From Bradyrhizobium sp. CCGB12 (GTDB lineage: Bacteria > Pseudomonadota > Alphaproteobacteria > Rhizobiales > Xanthobacteraceae), in contig NZ_JANADO010000001.1 in assembly GCF_024199845.1 (NCBI RefSeq), positions 1,178,001 to 1,242,000 on the forward strand: a stretch of DNA of 64,000 bases, read 5' to 3'. Below the pieces are notes generated by a model that had not been told where the DNA came from, ran no database searches, and saw only the letters and a program-made list of their open reading frames with translations. The stretch's first letter is position 1; the number at the start of each line of letters is the position of its first letter. Made by a program: the position numbers and the translations under genes. Of the stretch, positions 42,683 to 51,617 are shown piece by piece.

Positions 42683-43965
42683 TCATCCTCGGCGCCACGT
42701 TCTTCGGCTTCCTCATCCTCGGCGTTCCCGTCGCCTTCGCGATCGGCCTCTCGGCGATCTGCACCATCCTTTACGAAGGCCTGCCGGTCGCCGTCATCTT
42801 CCAGCAGATGATGTCGGGGATGAACATCTTCTCGTTCCTCGCCATTCCGTTCTTCGTCTTCAGCGGTGAGCTGATGCTGCATGGCGGCGTCGCCGACAAG
42901 ATCGTGCAGCTCGCCAAGAATCTCGTCGGGCACATCCGCGGCGGGCTCGGCATGTCGAACGTGGTCGCCTGCACCCTGTTCGGCGGTGTTTCGGGCTCGC
43001 CCGTGGCCGACGTGTCGGCCATGGGCGCCGTGATGATTCCGATGATGAAGAAGGAAGGTTTCGATACCGACTACGCCGTCAACGTCACCACCCACGCCTC
43101 GCTGGTCGGAGCCTTGATGCCGACCAGCCACAACATGATCATTTATGCCCTGGCCGCCGGCGGCAAGGTCTCGATCGGCGCGCTGATCGCGGCCGGCCTC
43201 CTGCCGGCGATGGTGCTGATGGTCTGCATGCTGGTCGCCGCCTATGCAGTCGCGGTGAAGCGAGGCTATCCGGCCGGCAAGTTTCCGGGCTGGCCCGAGG
43301 TTTTCCGCTCGCTGGCGGCCGCGCTGCCGGGGCTTCTGATCGTCGGCATCATCCTGGCGGGCATCCTGTCCGGCGTCTTCACGGCAACCGAATCCGCAGC
43401 TGTCGCGGTCACCTATACGATTCTGCTGACCTTCTTCATCTACCGCACCATGTCCTGGGGCAATTTCCTGCGCGCCGCCGCCAAGGCGGTGAAGACGACG
43501 GGCGTCGTGCTGCTGCTGATCGGCGTCTCCACCATGTTCCAGTATCTGATGGGATTGTACGAGGTGGCCGACCTCGCCGGCGAGATGATGAGCAAGGTGT
43601 CGACGCAGCCCTGGGTCGTCTTCCTACTCATCAACGTCATCCTGTTCGTGCTCGGCACGTTCATGGACATGGCCGCGACCATTCTGATCTGCACCCCGAT
43701 CTTCCTGCCGATCGCGATGAAGGCAGGCATGGATCCGGTGCAGTTCGGCATGCTGATGCTGATCAACTGCGCGCTTGGGCTCAATACCCCGCCGGTCGGA
43801 ACGACGCAATTCGTGGGCTGCGCCATCGGCGGCATCTCGGTCGGCGCGGTCATGCGCACCATCCTGCCGTTCTATGCCGCACTGATCGCAGCACTGATGT
43901 TCGTGACCTACGTCCCTGCATTCTCGCTGTGGCTGCCCCGCCTGCTGATGGGGTACAAGGGCTAG
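42673..43965 (+). CDS. TRAP transporter large permease (DctM family)
   Basis: 430 aa, about 12 hydrophobic segments. Characteristic DctM stretches are FLAIPFFVFSGELMLHGGVADKIVQLAKNLVGHIRGGLGMSNVVACTLFGGVSGSPVADVSAMG near the N-terminus and LNTPPVGTTQFVGCAIGGIS near the C-terminus. Overlap with the small permease indicates coupled translation. Followed after 22 nt by an SDR gene. Confidence 0.93.
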   Translation: MELIILGATFFGFLILGVPVAFAIGLSAICTILYEGLPVAVIFQQMMSGMNIFSFLAIPFFVFSGELMLHGGVADKIVQLAKNLVGHIRGGLGMSNVVACTLFGGVSGSPVADVSAMGAVMIPMMKKEGFDTDYAVNVTTHASLVGALMPTSHNMIIYALAAGGKVSIGALIAAGLLPAMVLMVCMLVAAYAVAVKRGYPAGKFPGWPEVFRSLAAALPGLLIVGIILAGILSGVFTATESAAVAVTYTILLTFFIYRTMSWGNFLRAAAKAVKTTGVVLLLIGVSTMFQYLMGLYEVADLAGEMMSKVSTQPWVVFLLINVILFVLGTFMDMAATILICTPIFLPIAMKAGMDPVQFGMLMLINCALGLNTPPVGTTQFVGCAIGGISVGAVMRTILPFYAALIAALMFVTYVPAFSLWLPRLLMGYKG

Positions 43966-43987
43966 CAGCTACAGGGAGACTTCGTTC

Positions 43988-44794
43988 GTGACGGACTATC
44001 GCAAGCTCTTCGATCTCACCGGAAAGACCGCCGTCGTCCTCGGTGCCGCATCCGGCATCGGCAAGTCGTCGGCCGAGGCCTTGGCCGGGCTCGGCGCCCG
44101 GGTCGTCTGCGCCGATCGCGCACGCGACGCCGCGGAAGCGACCGCCGCCGGCATTCGCGACAAGGGTGGCTGGGCGGAGGCAGCGGCTTGCGACGCCGCA
44201 AGCGCTGCGGACGTCAACGCGCTCGCCAAAACCGTCATGCAGAAATTTTCGCGACTCGACATCGCCGTGACGACGCCCGGGCTCAACATCCGCAAGACCA
44301 TCCTCGACTATACCGAGGAGGATCTCGATCGCGTGCTGAATCTCAACGTCAAGGGCACGGTCTGGTTCTTCCAGGCCTTTGGCCGCATCATGGTCGAGCA
44401 GAAGGGCGGCAGCATCATCGCCTGCTCCTCGGTGCGCGCAGTTACCATCGAGCCGGGTCTCGGCGTCTACGGCTCGACCAAGGCGGCGATCGGCCTCCTG
44501 GTGAAGGGCTTTGCCTCCGAGGTCGGCCACGCCGGCGTGCGCGTCAATGCGATCGCGCCGAGCATCGCCGAGACCGCGTTGACCGGCCCGTTCAAGCAGC
44601 GGCCCGACATCTACAATCTCTACGCCGGCCACACCGTGTTCAACCGCTGGAGCAGCGCCGACGAGGTCGCCACCGCCGTGGCCTATCTCGCCTCGGATGC
44701 CGCGAGCTATGTCAGCGGCAGCACGCTGTTCGTCGATGGCGGCTGGACTGCCGTCGACGGCCCGCCGACCGGTCTCACCCAGCTGCACAAATAG
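43988..44794 (+). CDS. SDR family oxidoreductase
   Basis: 268 aa from GTG 43988 with CAGGGAG upstream. The cofactor motif GAASGIGKSSAEALAGLGA (about 19-37) and the active-site YGSTK are present. The usual NNAG/NAG motif reads TTPGLN (about 95-100), an unusual substitution at a structurally important place. DGGWTAVDGPPTGL at the end is typical of the family. It is the last gene of the TRAP operon, so it probably oxidises the imported hydroxy-compound. Confidence 0.9.
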   Translation: MTDYRKLFDLTGKTAVVLGAASGIGKSSAEALAGLGARVVCADRARDAAEATAAGIRDKGGWAEAAACDAASAADVNALAKTVMQKFSRLDIAVTTPGLNIRKTILDYTEEDLDRVLNLNVKGTVWFFQAFGRIMVEQKGGSIIACSSVRAVTIEPGLGVYGSTKAAIGLLVKGFASEVGHAGVRVNAIAPSIAETALTGPFKQRPDIYNLYAGHTVFNRWSSADEVATAVAYLASDAASYVSGSTLFVDGGWTAVDGPPTGLTQLHK

Positions 44795-44808
44795 GGCGTC
44801 GCCGGCAT

Positions 44809-45507
44809 CTAGCCGGTAAAGCCCGCTTGCCGGCGCAGCTCCTTCCGGTCTGCGCCGGTCAGCAACGCGATCAGCGCGGCGGCCTCTTGCGGATGGGCGG
44901 CCCGCGTGGTGACGCCGGCGGTGTACATCGTCACGAGCTCGCAGCCCGGTGGCAGCGACCCCGACAGCGCGATACCCTCGGTCGCGATGATCTCGGTCGC
45001 CTGCGTGCAGCCGACCGGCCGTTGCGCGGTGGACGCAGCAAGCTCCCGCATCGCGGTTGCGCCGTTCGGAAATACCTTGAGGCGTGACGCGGTCTCATAG
45101 GCGATGCCGAGCTGGTCCAGCACCTTTGCAACGTGCTGTCCTGCCGTCGAGGCCTTGGTATCGGGCACGTAGATCGCATCAGACCCGCGCAGCACGTCAC
45201 GCAGATCGGCTTCGGTCTTCACCGTCACCCTGGGATCGCGGTTGCGGACCGCGAGCGCTGTCTCGACCCGGCCGACATCGGCGATCGAAGAGGGGATGAC
45301 GAGCTTTTCCGCGGCGAGCTTTGCAAGCAGCGCCTGGGTCAGGATCACGAGATCCGCCTGCGTTCCCGCGCGCAGCTTGTCGGCCATGATGCCGACCGCG
45401 CCGAATTCGCCGTCGATGCCGAAGCCGGTCTGCGCCTTGAAGGCGTCGGTGAGGCCGCGCACCAGGCCTTGCGCTGCGCCGCCGCTCAAGATGTTCACTG
45501 TCGTCAC
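44809..45507 (-). CDS. ModA-like solute-binding protein lacking a signal peptide
   Basis: 232 aa of periplasmic-binding-protein fold related to molybdate/sulfate binding proteins: NILSGGAAQGLVRGLTDAFKAQTG, DLVILTQALLAKLAAEKLV and VGCTQATEIIATEGIALSGSLPP. It starts directly with MTTVNILSGG, where exported homologues have ~25 extra hydrophobic residues, and its ATG overlaps the stop of the molybdenum hydroxylase gene by 4 nt, so a longer form is unlikely. It is therefore predicted to be cytoplasmic. As the third gene after the hydroxylase subunits it may assist cofactor loading or sense substrate; this is conjecture. Confidence 0.8.
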   Translation of the reverse strand: MTTVNILSGGAAQGLVRGLTDAFKAQTGFGIDGEFGAVGIMADKLRAGTQADLVILTQALLAKLAAEKLVIPSSIADVGRVETALAVRNRDPRVTVKTEADLRDVLRGSDAIYVPDTKASTAGQHVAKVLDQLGIAYETASRLKVFPNGATAMRELAASTAQRPVGCTQATEIIATEGIALSGSLPPGCELVTMYTAGVTTRAAHPQEAAALIALLTGADRKELRRQAGFTG

Positions 45508-47630
45508 GATGCAAGCTCCGCGGCTGCAATGATCCTGTCGCGCGTGATCGGCAGGTCGCGCACGCGCACGCCGAGGCAGTCGTAGACCGCATTGGCGATC
45601 GCCGCCGTCACCGGACCGTGCGCGGCTTCGCCGGCGCCGACCGGTTCGATCTCCGGCCGTTGGATGATCTCGACATCCACCGCCGGCACCTCGCTGAATT
45701 TCAGGATCGGATAGTCCGTCCAGGAGGTCGACATGATGCGCGACCGGTCGAAGCGAACACGCTCCTTCAGGACCCAGCTCGTCGCTTGGATGGCACCGCC
45801 CTCGATCTGGTTGATGACGCCGTCCGGATTGATGGCCTCGCCGACATCGACCGCAAGCGTCAATCGCTTCACGCGGATGTCGTCAGTGCCCTCGATTTCG
45901 GCAATCGCCGCGCAGTAGGCCCCCATGTTCTTGTAGCGGGCAAAGCCGACGCCATGGCCGATGCCGGACTGCTTCTGCGGCTTCCACGCGGCGCGCCGCG
46001 CTGCGGCGCGGATGACATCCTTGGCGCGTTCGTCGCGCAGATGCCGCAAACGGAACGCGATCGGGTCTTCGCCGCGCAGGGCGGCGATCTCGTCGAGCAG
46101 GGATTCGATGGCGAACACGTTGCCTTGCGCGCCGAGCGTCCGCAGCGCCGAGGTGCGCACCGGCATGGTCAGCAGCCGGTGGCTCATGACCGTCCAGGCT
46201 GGAAGGTCATAGAGCGGCACCGAGTTGCGATCGCCGCCGCCGCCATTCGCCGCGGGCGGATTCGTCGAGATCATGCGCGGGTAGGGGTTTGCGATCTCGG
46301 TCGCCGCAAGCAGCGCGGGCTGCGTCGCGCGTCCCGGCCGTGCTGCGTGGCCGTTGCTCCAGATCGCATGGCGCCAGCCGATGATTTCGTTGCCCGCATC
46401 GAGATCGGCCTCGATTTCGATGGCCATGGCCGCGCCGAACGGCGCGTGGGACATCTCGTCGTGGCGCGACCATTGCACCCGCACCGGACGGCCGCCGGCA
46501 GCCTTCGCCAGCAGCACCGCATCGAGCGCGACGTCATCGGCCGCGTTGTGTCCGTAGCAGCCGGCGCCCTCCATATGCTCGACGACGATGTTCTCGGCCG
46601 GCAGCTTGAGCACGATCGCAAGATCGGCGCGTAGCAGATAGACGCCCTGGCTGTGGGTCCAGACATGGACGCGATCGCCATTCCATTGCGCCACGGCGCA
46701 GGATGGCGCGATCGAGCCGTGTGCGATGTAGGGGCGGGTGTATTGCCGGCGCAGGGTTTGGGCCGGCCTGTCCGTCGTCGCCGTCCTGGTGTCGATGACA
46801 TCAGTCTCGACCGGCTGGCTCCTCAGAAAGCTCGCCAGATCATCCTCGTCGGGCAGCGGCTCGCCGGCCGACCAAGTCGCGCCCTTGCCCAGGGCTTTTA
46901 GCGCGGCTTCCGCCGCTGCCTCGCTGTCGGCAACGACGCCGGCAAAGCCGCCGTCGCGGACGATCGTGAGGAGGCCTGGAACGTTGTCCGCAGCCTCTTC
47001 ATTGAGCGCAATCAATTTAGCGCCCGAGACATCCGGCCGTAGTACGCATCCGTGCAAAAGGCCCGGCAGCGCATAGTCGTGGATGAAGCGCGGTCGCGCG
47101 AACACCTTGTCGGGAATGTCGACCCTTTGGACCGAGTGTCCGGCGATGGCTCGCTCGGCGGCACTCTTCGCTGTCGCGCCCGCGGTGGCGTCGTGGTCGA
47201 GCGAGACGTCACCAGCGAGCTCCCAATAGCTGGTCCTGACATTGCCGGGTCCCGCGATCGTGCCGTCGTCGATATCGAGCAGCGACGCATCGACGCCGAG
47301 ACGTTCCGATGCCGCGGTCAGGAAGCGCTGGCGGACTTCGGCACAGGCATGGCGCAGCGCGCGGCCGGATTGCTGGATCGAGAGGCTGCCGGAGGTGACG
47401 CCTTCGTTAGGGCTGGCCGCCGTCGAGGCGCGGATCATCTCGATGCGCCCAATATCGACATCGAGCTCGTCCGCGGCGATCTGGGCCAACGCCGTCACGA
47501 TGCCCTGGCCGATCTCGACCTTGCCGGGCGAGATCGCCACCCGGCCTTCGGTAAACCTCACCCAGGACGACAGCCTTGGATTGGCTGCGAGGCTGACGGG
47601 CAGCTTCGGGGCAGGGGACGGCACATTCAT
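45504..47630 (-). CDS. Molybdopterin-dependent hydroxylase large subunit (IorB/NicB-like)
   Basis: 708 aa, xanthine dehydrogenase-family catalytic subunit carrying the molybdenum cofactor. Seen: VEIGQGIVTALAQIAADELDV, EGAGCYGHNAADDVALDAVLLAKAAGGRPVRVQWSRHDEM, and the C-terminal VGAGEAAHGPVTAAIANAV with the catalytic Glu of the GxGE motif (about 671-674). No Tat or Sec signal is present, unlike many isoquinoline-oxidoreductase homologues, so it probably works in the cytoplasm. The family hydroxylates N-heteroaromatic rings or aldehydes next to a heteroatom. It overlaps the Fe-S subunit gene by 4 nt. No FAD (CoxM-like) subunit is nearby, as in the two-subunit Ior type. Confidence 0.9.
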   Translation of the reverse strand: MNVPSPAPKLPVSLAANPRLSSWVRFTEGRVAISPGKVEIGQGIVTALAQIAADELDVDIGRIEMIRASTAASPNEGVTSGSLSIQQSGRALRHACAEVRQRFLTAASERLGVDASLLDIDDGTIAGPGNVRTSYWELAGDVSLDHDATAGATAKSAAERAIAGHSVQRVDIPDKVFARPRFIHDYALPGLLHGCVLRPDVSGAKLIALNEEAADNVPGLLTIVRDGGFAGVVADSEAAAEAALKALGKGATWSAGEPLPDEDDLASFLRSQPVETDVIDTRTATTDRPAQTLRRQYTRPYIAHGSIAPSCAVAQWNGDRVHVWTHSQGVYLLRADLAIVLKLPAENIVVEHMEGAGCYGHNAADDVALDAVLLAKAAGGRPVRVQWSRHDEMSHAPFGAAMAIEIEADLDAGNEIIGWRHAIWSNGHAARPGRATQPALLAATEIANPYPRMISTNPPAANGGGGDRNSVPLYDLPAWTVMSHRLLTMPVRTSALRTLGAQGNVFAIESLLDEIAALRGEDPIAFRLRHLRDERAKDVIRAAARRAAWKPQKQSGIGHGVGFARYKNMGAYCAAIAEIEGTDDIRVKRLTLAVDVGEAINPDGVINQIEGGAIQATSWVLKERVRFDRSRIMSTSWTDYPILKFSEVPAVDVEIIQRPEIEPVGAGEAAHGPVTAAIANAVYDCLGVRVRDLPITRDRIIAAAELAS

Positions 47631-48097
47631 GACGTCGCCATCTCCGATGCGGCCCGCATCACCGCGCGGACCATACGATTATGCGATCCGCACCGGCACA
47701 GATTGCGATCGAGCGCCGCTCTGACCTCGGCCTCCGTCGGCGACGGATTGCGCTTGAGCAGCGCCGCCGCGCTGATCAGGATTCCCGAGACGCAATAGCC
47801 GCATTGCATCGCCTGCTCGGAGATGAAGGCGCGTTGCAGCGGATGCGGCTGTTCGACCGTGCCGAGGCCTTCCACTGTGACGACGTCCTTGCCCGCGACC
47901 GACCACATCGGCATGTCGCAGGCGGCCAGCGCGCGGCCCTCGACCATGACGTGACACGCACCGCACTCACCGGCGCCGCAGCCGAAATGTGCACCGGTGA
48001 CGCCGAGCCGGCCGCGCAGCACATCGAGCAGCGTCCGATCGGGATCGACGTCCACGGCCGTCGCCGCGCCGTTGAGCTGGAATTGGATGGCGGACAT
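47627..48097 (-). CDS. (2Fe-2S)-binding small subunit of molybdenum hydroxylase (IorA-like)
   Basis: 156 aa. The plant-ferredoxin-type cluster site FGCGAGECGAC (about 39-49) plus a later Cys (AACDMP) and the second cluster site MQCGYCVSGI...RNLCRCGSH (about 97-140) are complete. It passes electrons from the molybdenum centre to an outside acceptor. First gene of the three-gene run hydroxylase small, large, ModA-like. A Bug-type binding protein gene lies 15 nt upstream on the same strand and may be cotranscribed. Confidence 0.93.
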   Translation of the reverse strand: MSAIQFQLNGAATAVDVDPDRTLLDVLRGRLGVTGAHFGCGAGECGACHVMVEGRALAACDMPMWSVAGKDVVTVEGLGTVEQPHPLQRAFISEQAMQCGYCVSGILISAAALLKRNPSPTEAEVRAALDRNLCRCGSHNRMVRAVMRAASEMATS

Positions 48098-48112
48098 TCT
48101 CGCTCTACGACC

Positions 48113-49087
48113 TCAGCTCTTGTCAAACTTCTTGACGACGTCGGCCCATTTCTCGATGTCGCCGCGCAGGAATTTCTCGAATTCCTCCGGTGTCATCGAC
48201 ATGGGGACGGCACCCTGCTCGGTCCAGAGCTTGACGATGTCGGGTCGCTTCACCATTGCGTTGACGGCCGCATTGAGCTTGTCGATGACGGGCTTCGGCG
48301 TCCCCGCGGGCGCCATCAGGCCGAGCCAGATCGTCGCCTCATAGCCGGGCACTCCGGCCTCGATCGCGGTCGGCACGTTCGGCAGCACCGCCGAGCGCTG
48401 CTTGCCGGTGGTGGCGAGTGCGCGGACCTGGTTTTCGCCGATGTTCGGGGCCATCGCCGGCACGGCGTCGATCATCATCTGTACCTGTCCGCCGATCACG
48501 CCGCTGCGTGCCTCGCCGCTGTTGCGATAGGGGACGTGGACGATGTCAGTTCCGGCCATGGCTTTGAACAGCTCGCCCGCCATGTGATAGGGCGTGCCCT
48601 GGCCGGAAGAGGCGTAGTTCAATTTGCCCGGTTGCGCCTTGGCGAGCGCGATGAACTCCTGCAGTGTCTTCGCGGGAACTTGCGGGTTCACCACGATGAC
48701 GAGGTCGGAATAGTTCACCGGCGCAATCGGCACGAGGTCGCGCATCAATTCATATTTGCGCTTGTCCAGGGTCAGCAGCGATTCATTCGCGGTCTGGGTG
48801 TTGGACATCATCAACAGCGTGTAGCCGTCGGCGGGTGCTTTCGCCGCTTCGATCGTGCCGATCACACCGCCAGCCCCGGTGCGGTTCTCGATCACGAAAG
48901 GCTGGCCAAAGCTCTCCTGGAGGACGTTGCCGATCAGCCGTGCCGCGACGTCCGCCGGTCCGCCGGCGCCAAAGGGCACCACGATCCGGACCGCGCGGGT
49001 GGGATAGTCCTGAGCCAATGAGGGGACTGCAGAGAGGGCCCCGAGCAGGCTGGCAGCCAGCGCCAGCATGAACCTTCGGGCTGTCAT
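48113..49087 (-). CDS. Bug/TctC-type tripartite tricarboxylate binding protein (orphan)
   Basis: 324 aa with a signal peptide at about residues 1-25 (MTARRFMLALAASLLGALSAVPSLA-QD). Mature sequence DYPTRAVRIVVPFGAGGPADVAARLIGNVLQESFGQPFVIENRTGAGG is the standard Bug N-terminus. GGGAGG precedes ATG 49087; the longer frame reaches 49420 over promoter DNA. No TctA/TctB genes follow, so it is an orphan that may serve a transporter elsewhere or act as a sensor. Its position at the head of the molybdenum hydroxylase operon suggests it binds the hydroxylase substrate. Confidence 0.92.
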   Translation of the reverse strand: MTARRFMLALAASLLGALSAVPSLAQDYPTRAVRIVVPFGAGGPADVAARLIGNVLQESFGQPFVIENRTGAGGVIGTIEAAKAPADGYTLLMMSNTQTANESLLTLDKRKYELMRDLVPIAPVNYSDLVIVVNPQVPAKTLQEFIALAKAQPGKLNYASSGQGTPYHMAGELFKAMAGTDIVHVPYRNSGEARSGVIGGQVQMMIDAVPAMAPNIGENQVRALATTGKQRSAVLPNVPTAIEAGVPGYEATIWLGLMAPAGTPKPVIDKLNAAVNAMVKRPDIVKLWTEQGAVPMSMTPEEFEKFLRGDIEKWADVVKKFDKS

Positions 49088-49319
49088 GCCCACCTCCCTG
49101 ATGTCGTTCTTGTTGGCCGGCACTGTAGCGGCAGGGGATACGAACTGTCGACGGATCACAAGGTCGATCCTGCCAGGAATATCGGGACGGTTTCGGTGTG
49201 ACCGTGCGCCCTTCGCAGTCGCGGCAGGAACCGGCGGCGCACGTGATCTGAGCAAATCGCATGGGCATTGCCGGATAAATGCCTCGGCTGACAGGTATTT
49301 TGATGTTACGAATTTGGCC

Positions 49320-51410
49320 ATGAACCAGCACGCCAAGATCGAAATTCGCCATTCGACCTGTCCGCATGATTGCCCCTCGGCCTGCGCCCTCGATGTCGAG
49401 GTGGTCGAGGGACGCAGCATCGGCCGCGTCCGCGGTTCGAAGAAGCAGACTTATACGGCCGGCGTCGTCTGCGCCAAGGTCGCCCGCTACGCCGAGCGCA
49501 TCCATCATCCTGAAAGGGTGATATTTCCGATGCGCCGCATCGGGCCGAAGGGCTCCGGACAGTTTGCTCGGATCTCCTGGGATGAGGCGCTGGACGAGAT
49601 CGCCGATCGCTTCAACCAGGCCGAGCGCGAGTTCGGCGCGGAATCGATCTGGCCCTATTACTACGCCGGCACGATGGGGCTGGTGATGCGCGATGGCCTC
49701 AACCGCCTCACCCATGTGAAGAAATATTCGCGCTTCTATCAGACCATCTGCGCCAATGTCGCGCGTATCGGATTCGCGATCGGCACCGGCAAGATCGCCG
49801 GCGTCGATCCGCGCGAGATGGCGCTGTCCGACCTCGTGGTGATCTGGGGCACCAATCCCGTCAACACCCAGGTCAACGTGATGACGCACGCTGCCCGCGC
49901 GCGCAAGGAGCGCGGCGCGAAGATCGCGGCGGTTGACATCTACGACAACGACACCATGAAGCAGGCTGACATCAAGATCATCCTGCGGCCCGGCACCGAT
50001 GGCGCCTTCGCCTGCGGCGTGATGCATGTCCTGTTCCGCGACGGCTATGCCGACCGCGCCTACATGGACAAATATACCGATTGCCCGGATGAGCTCGAGG
50101 CGCATCTGAAGACGCGCACGCCCGAATGGGCCTCGGCCATCTCAGGCGTGCCGGTGTCGGAGATCGAGGCCTTTGCCAGGGCCGTCGGCGAGACCAAGCG
50201 GACCTTCCTGCGTCTCGGTTACGGCTTCACCCGCTCGCGCAACGGCGCGACTCAGATGCACGCAGCGCTGTGCATTTCCGCGGTGACGGGCGCCTGGCAA
50301 TATGAAGGCGGCGGCGCGTTCTTCAACAATTACGCGCTATGGCACTTCAACGAATCCATCATCGAAGGCCACGACGCCATCGACAAGACCACGCGTGCGC
50401 TCGACCAATCGCAGATCGGCCGCATCCTCACCGGCGACGCCGAAGCCCTGCACGGCAAGGGCCCGGTCAAGGCGATGCTGATCCAGAACACCAACCCCAT
50501 GACGGTGGCGCCGGAGCAGGCGCTGGTACGGCAGGGCTTTGCGCGCGAGGATCTGTTCGTCGTGGTGCACGAGCAGTTCATGACCGAGACCGCCGCGATG
50601 GCCGACATCGTGCTGCCGGCGACCATGTTCATGGAGCATGACGACCTCTATTACGGCGGTGGCCATCAGCACATCTCGGTCGGGCCGAAGCTGATCGATC
50701 CGCCCGGCGAGTGCCGCTCCAACCACGAGGTGTTGCAGGCACTGGCGCCGCGGCTTGGCGCGAAGCATCCGGGCTTCGAGCTGACGCCGCGCGAATTGAT
50801 CGATGCGACGCTGAAGCTCAGCGACCACGGCGACATCGCCGGGCTCGAAGCCGATCTCTGGCGCGACCTGCAACCGGATTTCCGCACCTCGCATTATCTC
50901 GACGGCTTTGCCCATGCCGACAAGAAATTCCACTTCAGGGCGGACTGGGCGCATCCGCCGTTCGGCCAGACCATGGGTGATTTCGACAAGATGCCTGATC
51001 TGCCGGACCATTGGGCGGTGATCGAGCACACCGACCAGGTCCATCCGTTCCGGCTCGCGACCAGCCCCTCGCGCAGCTTCCTCAACACCACGTTCAACGA
51101 GACGCCATCCTCGCAGGCGCGCGAGGGCAGGGCCAGCGTGATGATCCATCCCCTGGATGCCGCCGCGCTGGGCATCGCCGATGGCGATGCGGTGACGCTC
51201 GGCAATACGCGCGGTGAGACCACGCTGGTCGCTGCGCTGTTCGAGGGCGTGCGGCGCGGCGTGCTGGTCGCCGAATCCGTTCACCCGAACAAGAATCATG
51301 TTGGCGGCCGCGGCATCAACATGCTGACGGGCGCGGACACCATCGCGCCGATCGGCGGCGCTGCATTCCACGACAACAAGGTCTGGATCAGGAAGGCTAT
51401 TTACGTCTAA
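49320..51410 (+). CDS. Molybdopterin (bis-MGD) oxidoreductase, DMSO reductase superfamily
   Basis: 696 aa. The N-terminal [4Fe-4S] motif is STCPHDCPSAC...AGVVCAK (about 12-50). Central domains include LVVIWGTNPVNTQVNVMTHAARARKERGAKIAAVDIY and VKAMLIQNTNPMTVAPEQALVRQGFAREDLFVVVHEQFMTETAAMADIVLPATMFMEHDDLYYGGG. The C-terminal cap is VMIHPLDAAALGIADGDAVTLGNTRGE. There is no Tat signal, so it is cytoplasmic like formate-dehydrogenase-type and assimilatory enzymes. Electron partners are not encoded alongside. The substrate is unknown. ATG 49320 has only a weak ribosome site; it is divergent from the Bug gene by 232 bp. Confidence 0.9.
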   Translation: MNQHAKIEIRHSTCPHDCPSACALDVEVVEGRSIGRVRGSKKQTYTAGVVCAKVARYAERIHHPERVIFPMRRIGPKGSGQFARISWDEALDEIADRFNQAEREFGAESIWPYYYAGTMGLVMRDGLNRLTHVKKYSRFYQTICANVARIGFAIGTGKIAGVDPREMALSDLVVIWGTNPVNTQVNVMTHAARARKERGAKIAAVDIYDNDTMKQADIKIILRPGTDGAFACGVMHVLFRDGYADRAYMDKYTDCPDELEAHLKTRTPEWASAISGVPVSEIEAFARAVGETKRTFLRLGYGFTRSRNGATQMHAALCISAVTGAWQYEGGGAFFNNYALWHFNESIIEGHDAIDKTTRALDQSQIGRILTGDAEALHGKGPVKAMLIQNTNPMTVAPEQALVRQGFAREDLFVVVHEQFMTETAAMADIVLPATMFMEHDDLYYGGGHQHISVGPKLIDPPGECRSNHEVLQALAPRLGAKHPGFELTPRELIDATLKLSDHGDIAGLEADLWRDLQPDFRTSHYLDGFAHADKKFHFRADWAHPPFGQTMGDFDKMPDLPDHWAVIEHTDQVHPFRLATSPSRSFLNTTFNETPSSQAREGRASVMIHPLDAAALGIADGDAVTLGNTRGETTLVAALFEGVRRGVLVAESVHPNKNHVGGRGINMLTGADTIAPIGGAAFHDNKVWIRKAIYV

Positions 51411-51414
51411 TCGG

Positions 51415-51549
51415 CCATCCTTCGAGACGCCCGCCCTTGGTGGGCCCTCAGGATGAGGACGGAGTGTGCGGCGGCAATTTCAACAGGGCAAAGATGGCGC
51501 TCAGCCTCATCCTGAGGAGACCGCAAAGCGGTCGTCTCGAAGGACGAGG
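51415..51549. repeat. Pair of inverted REP-like palindromic units
   Basis: Unit 1 (51415-51458) reads CATCCTTCGAGACGC...CCTCAGGATGAGG; unit 2 (51505-51549) reads CCTCATCCTGAGGAG...GTCTCGAAGGACGAGG. They are opposite in direction and about 46 bp apart, and each can form its own hairpin. This is a BIME-like arrangement of a repeat I associate with Bradyrhizobium. It lies between two convergent genes and may help end transcription. Confidence 0.75.
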
Positions 51550-51617
51550 CGCTCGTTCGGGCGCGGCCGAGGAGCGCAGCTGCGTTCGCGGAGCGCTACG
51601 CCCTAAATCATCGCGCC

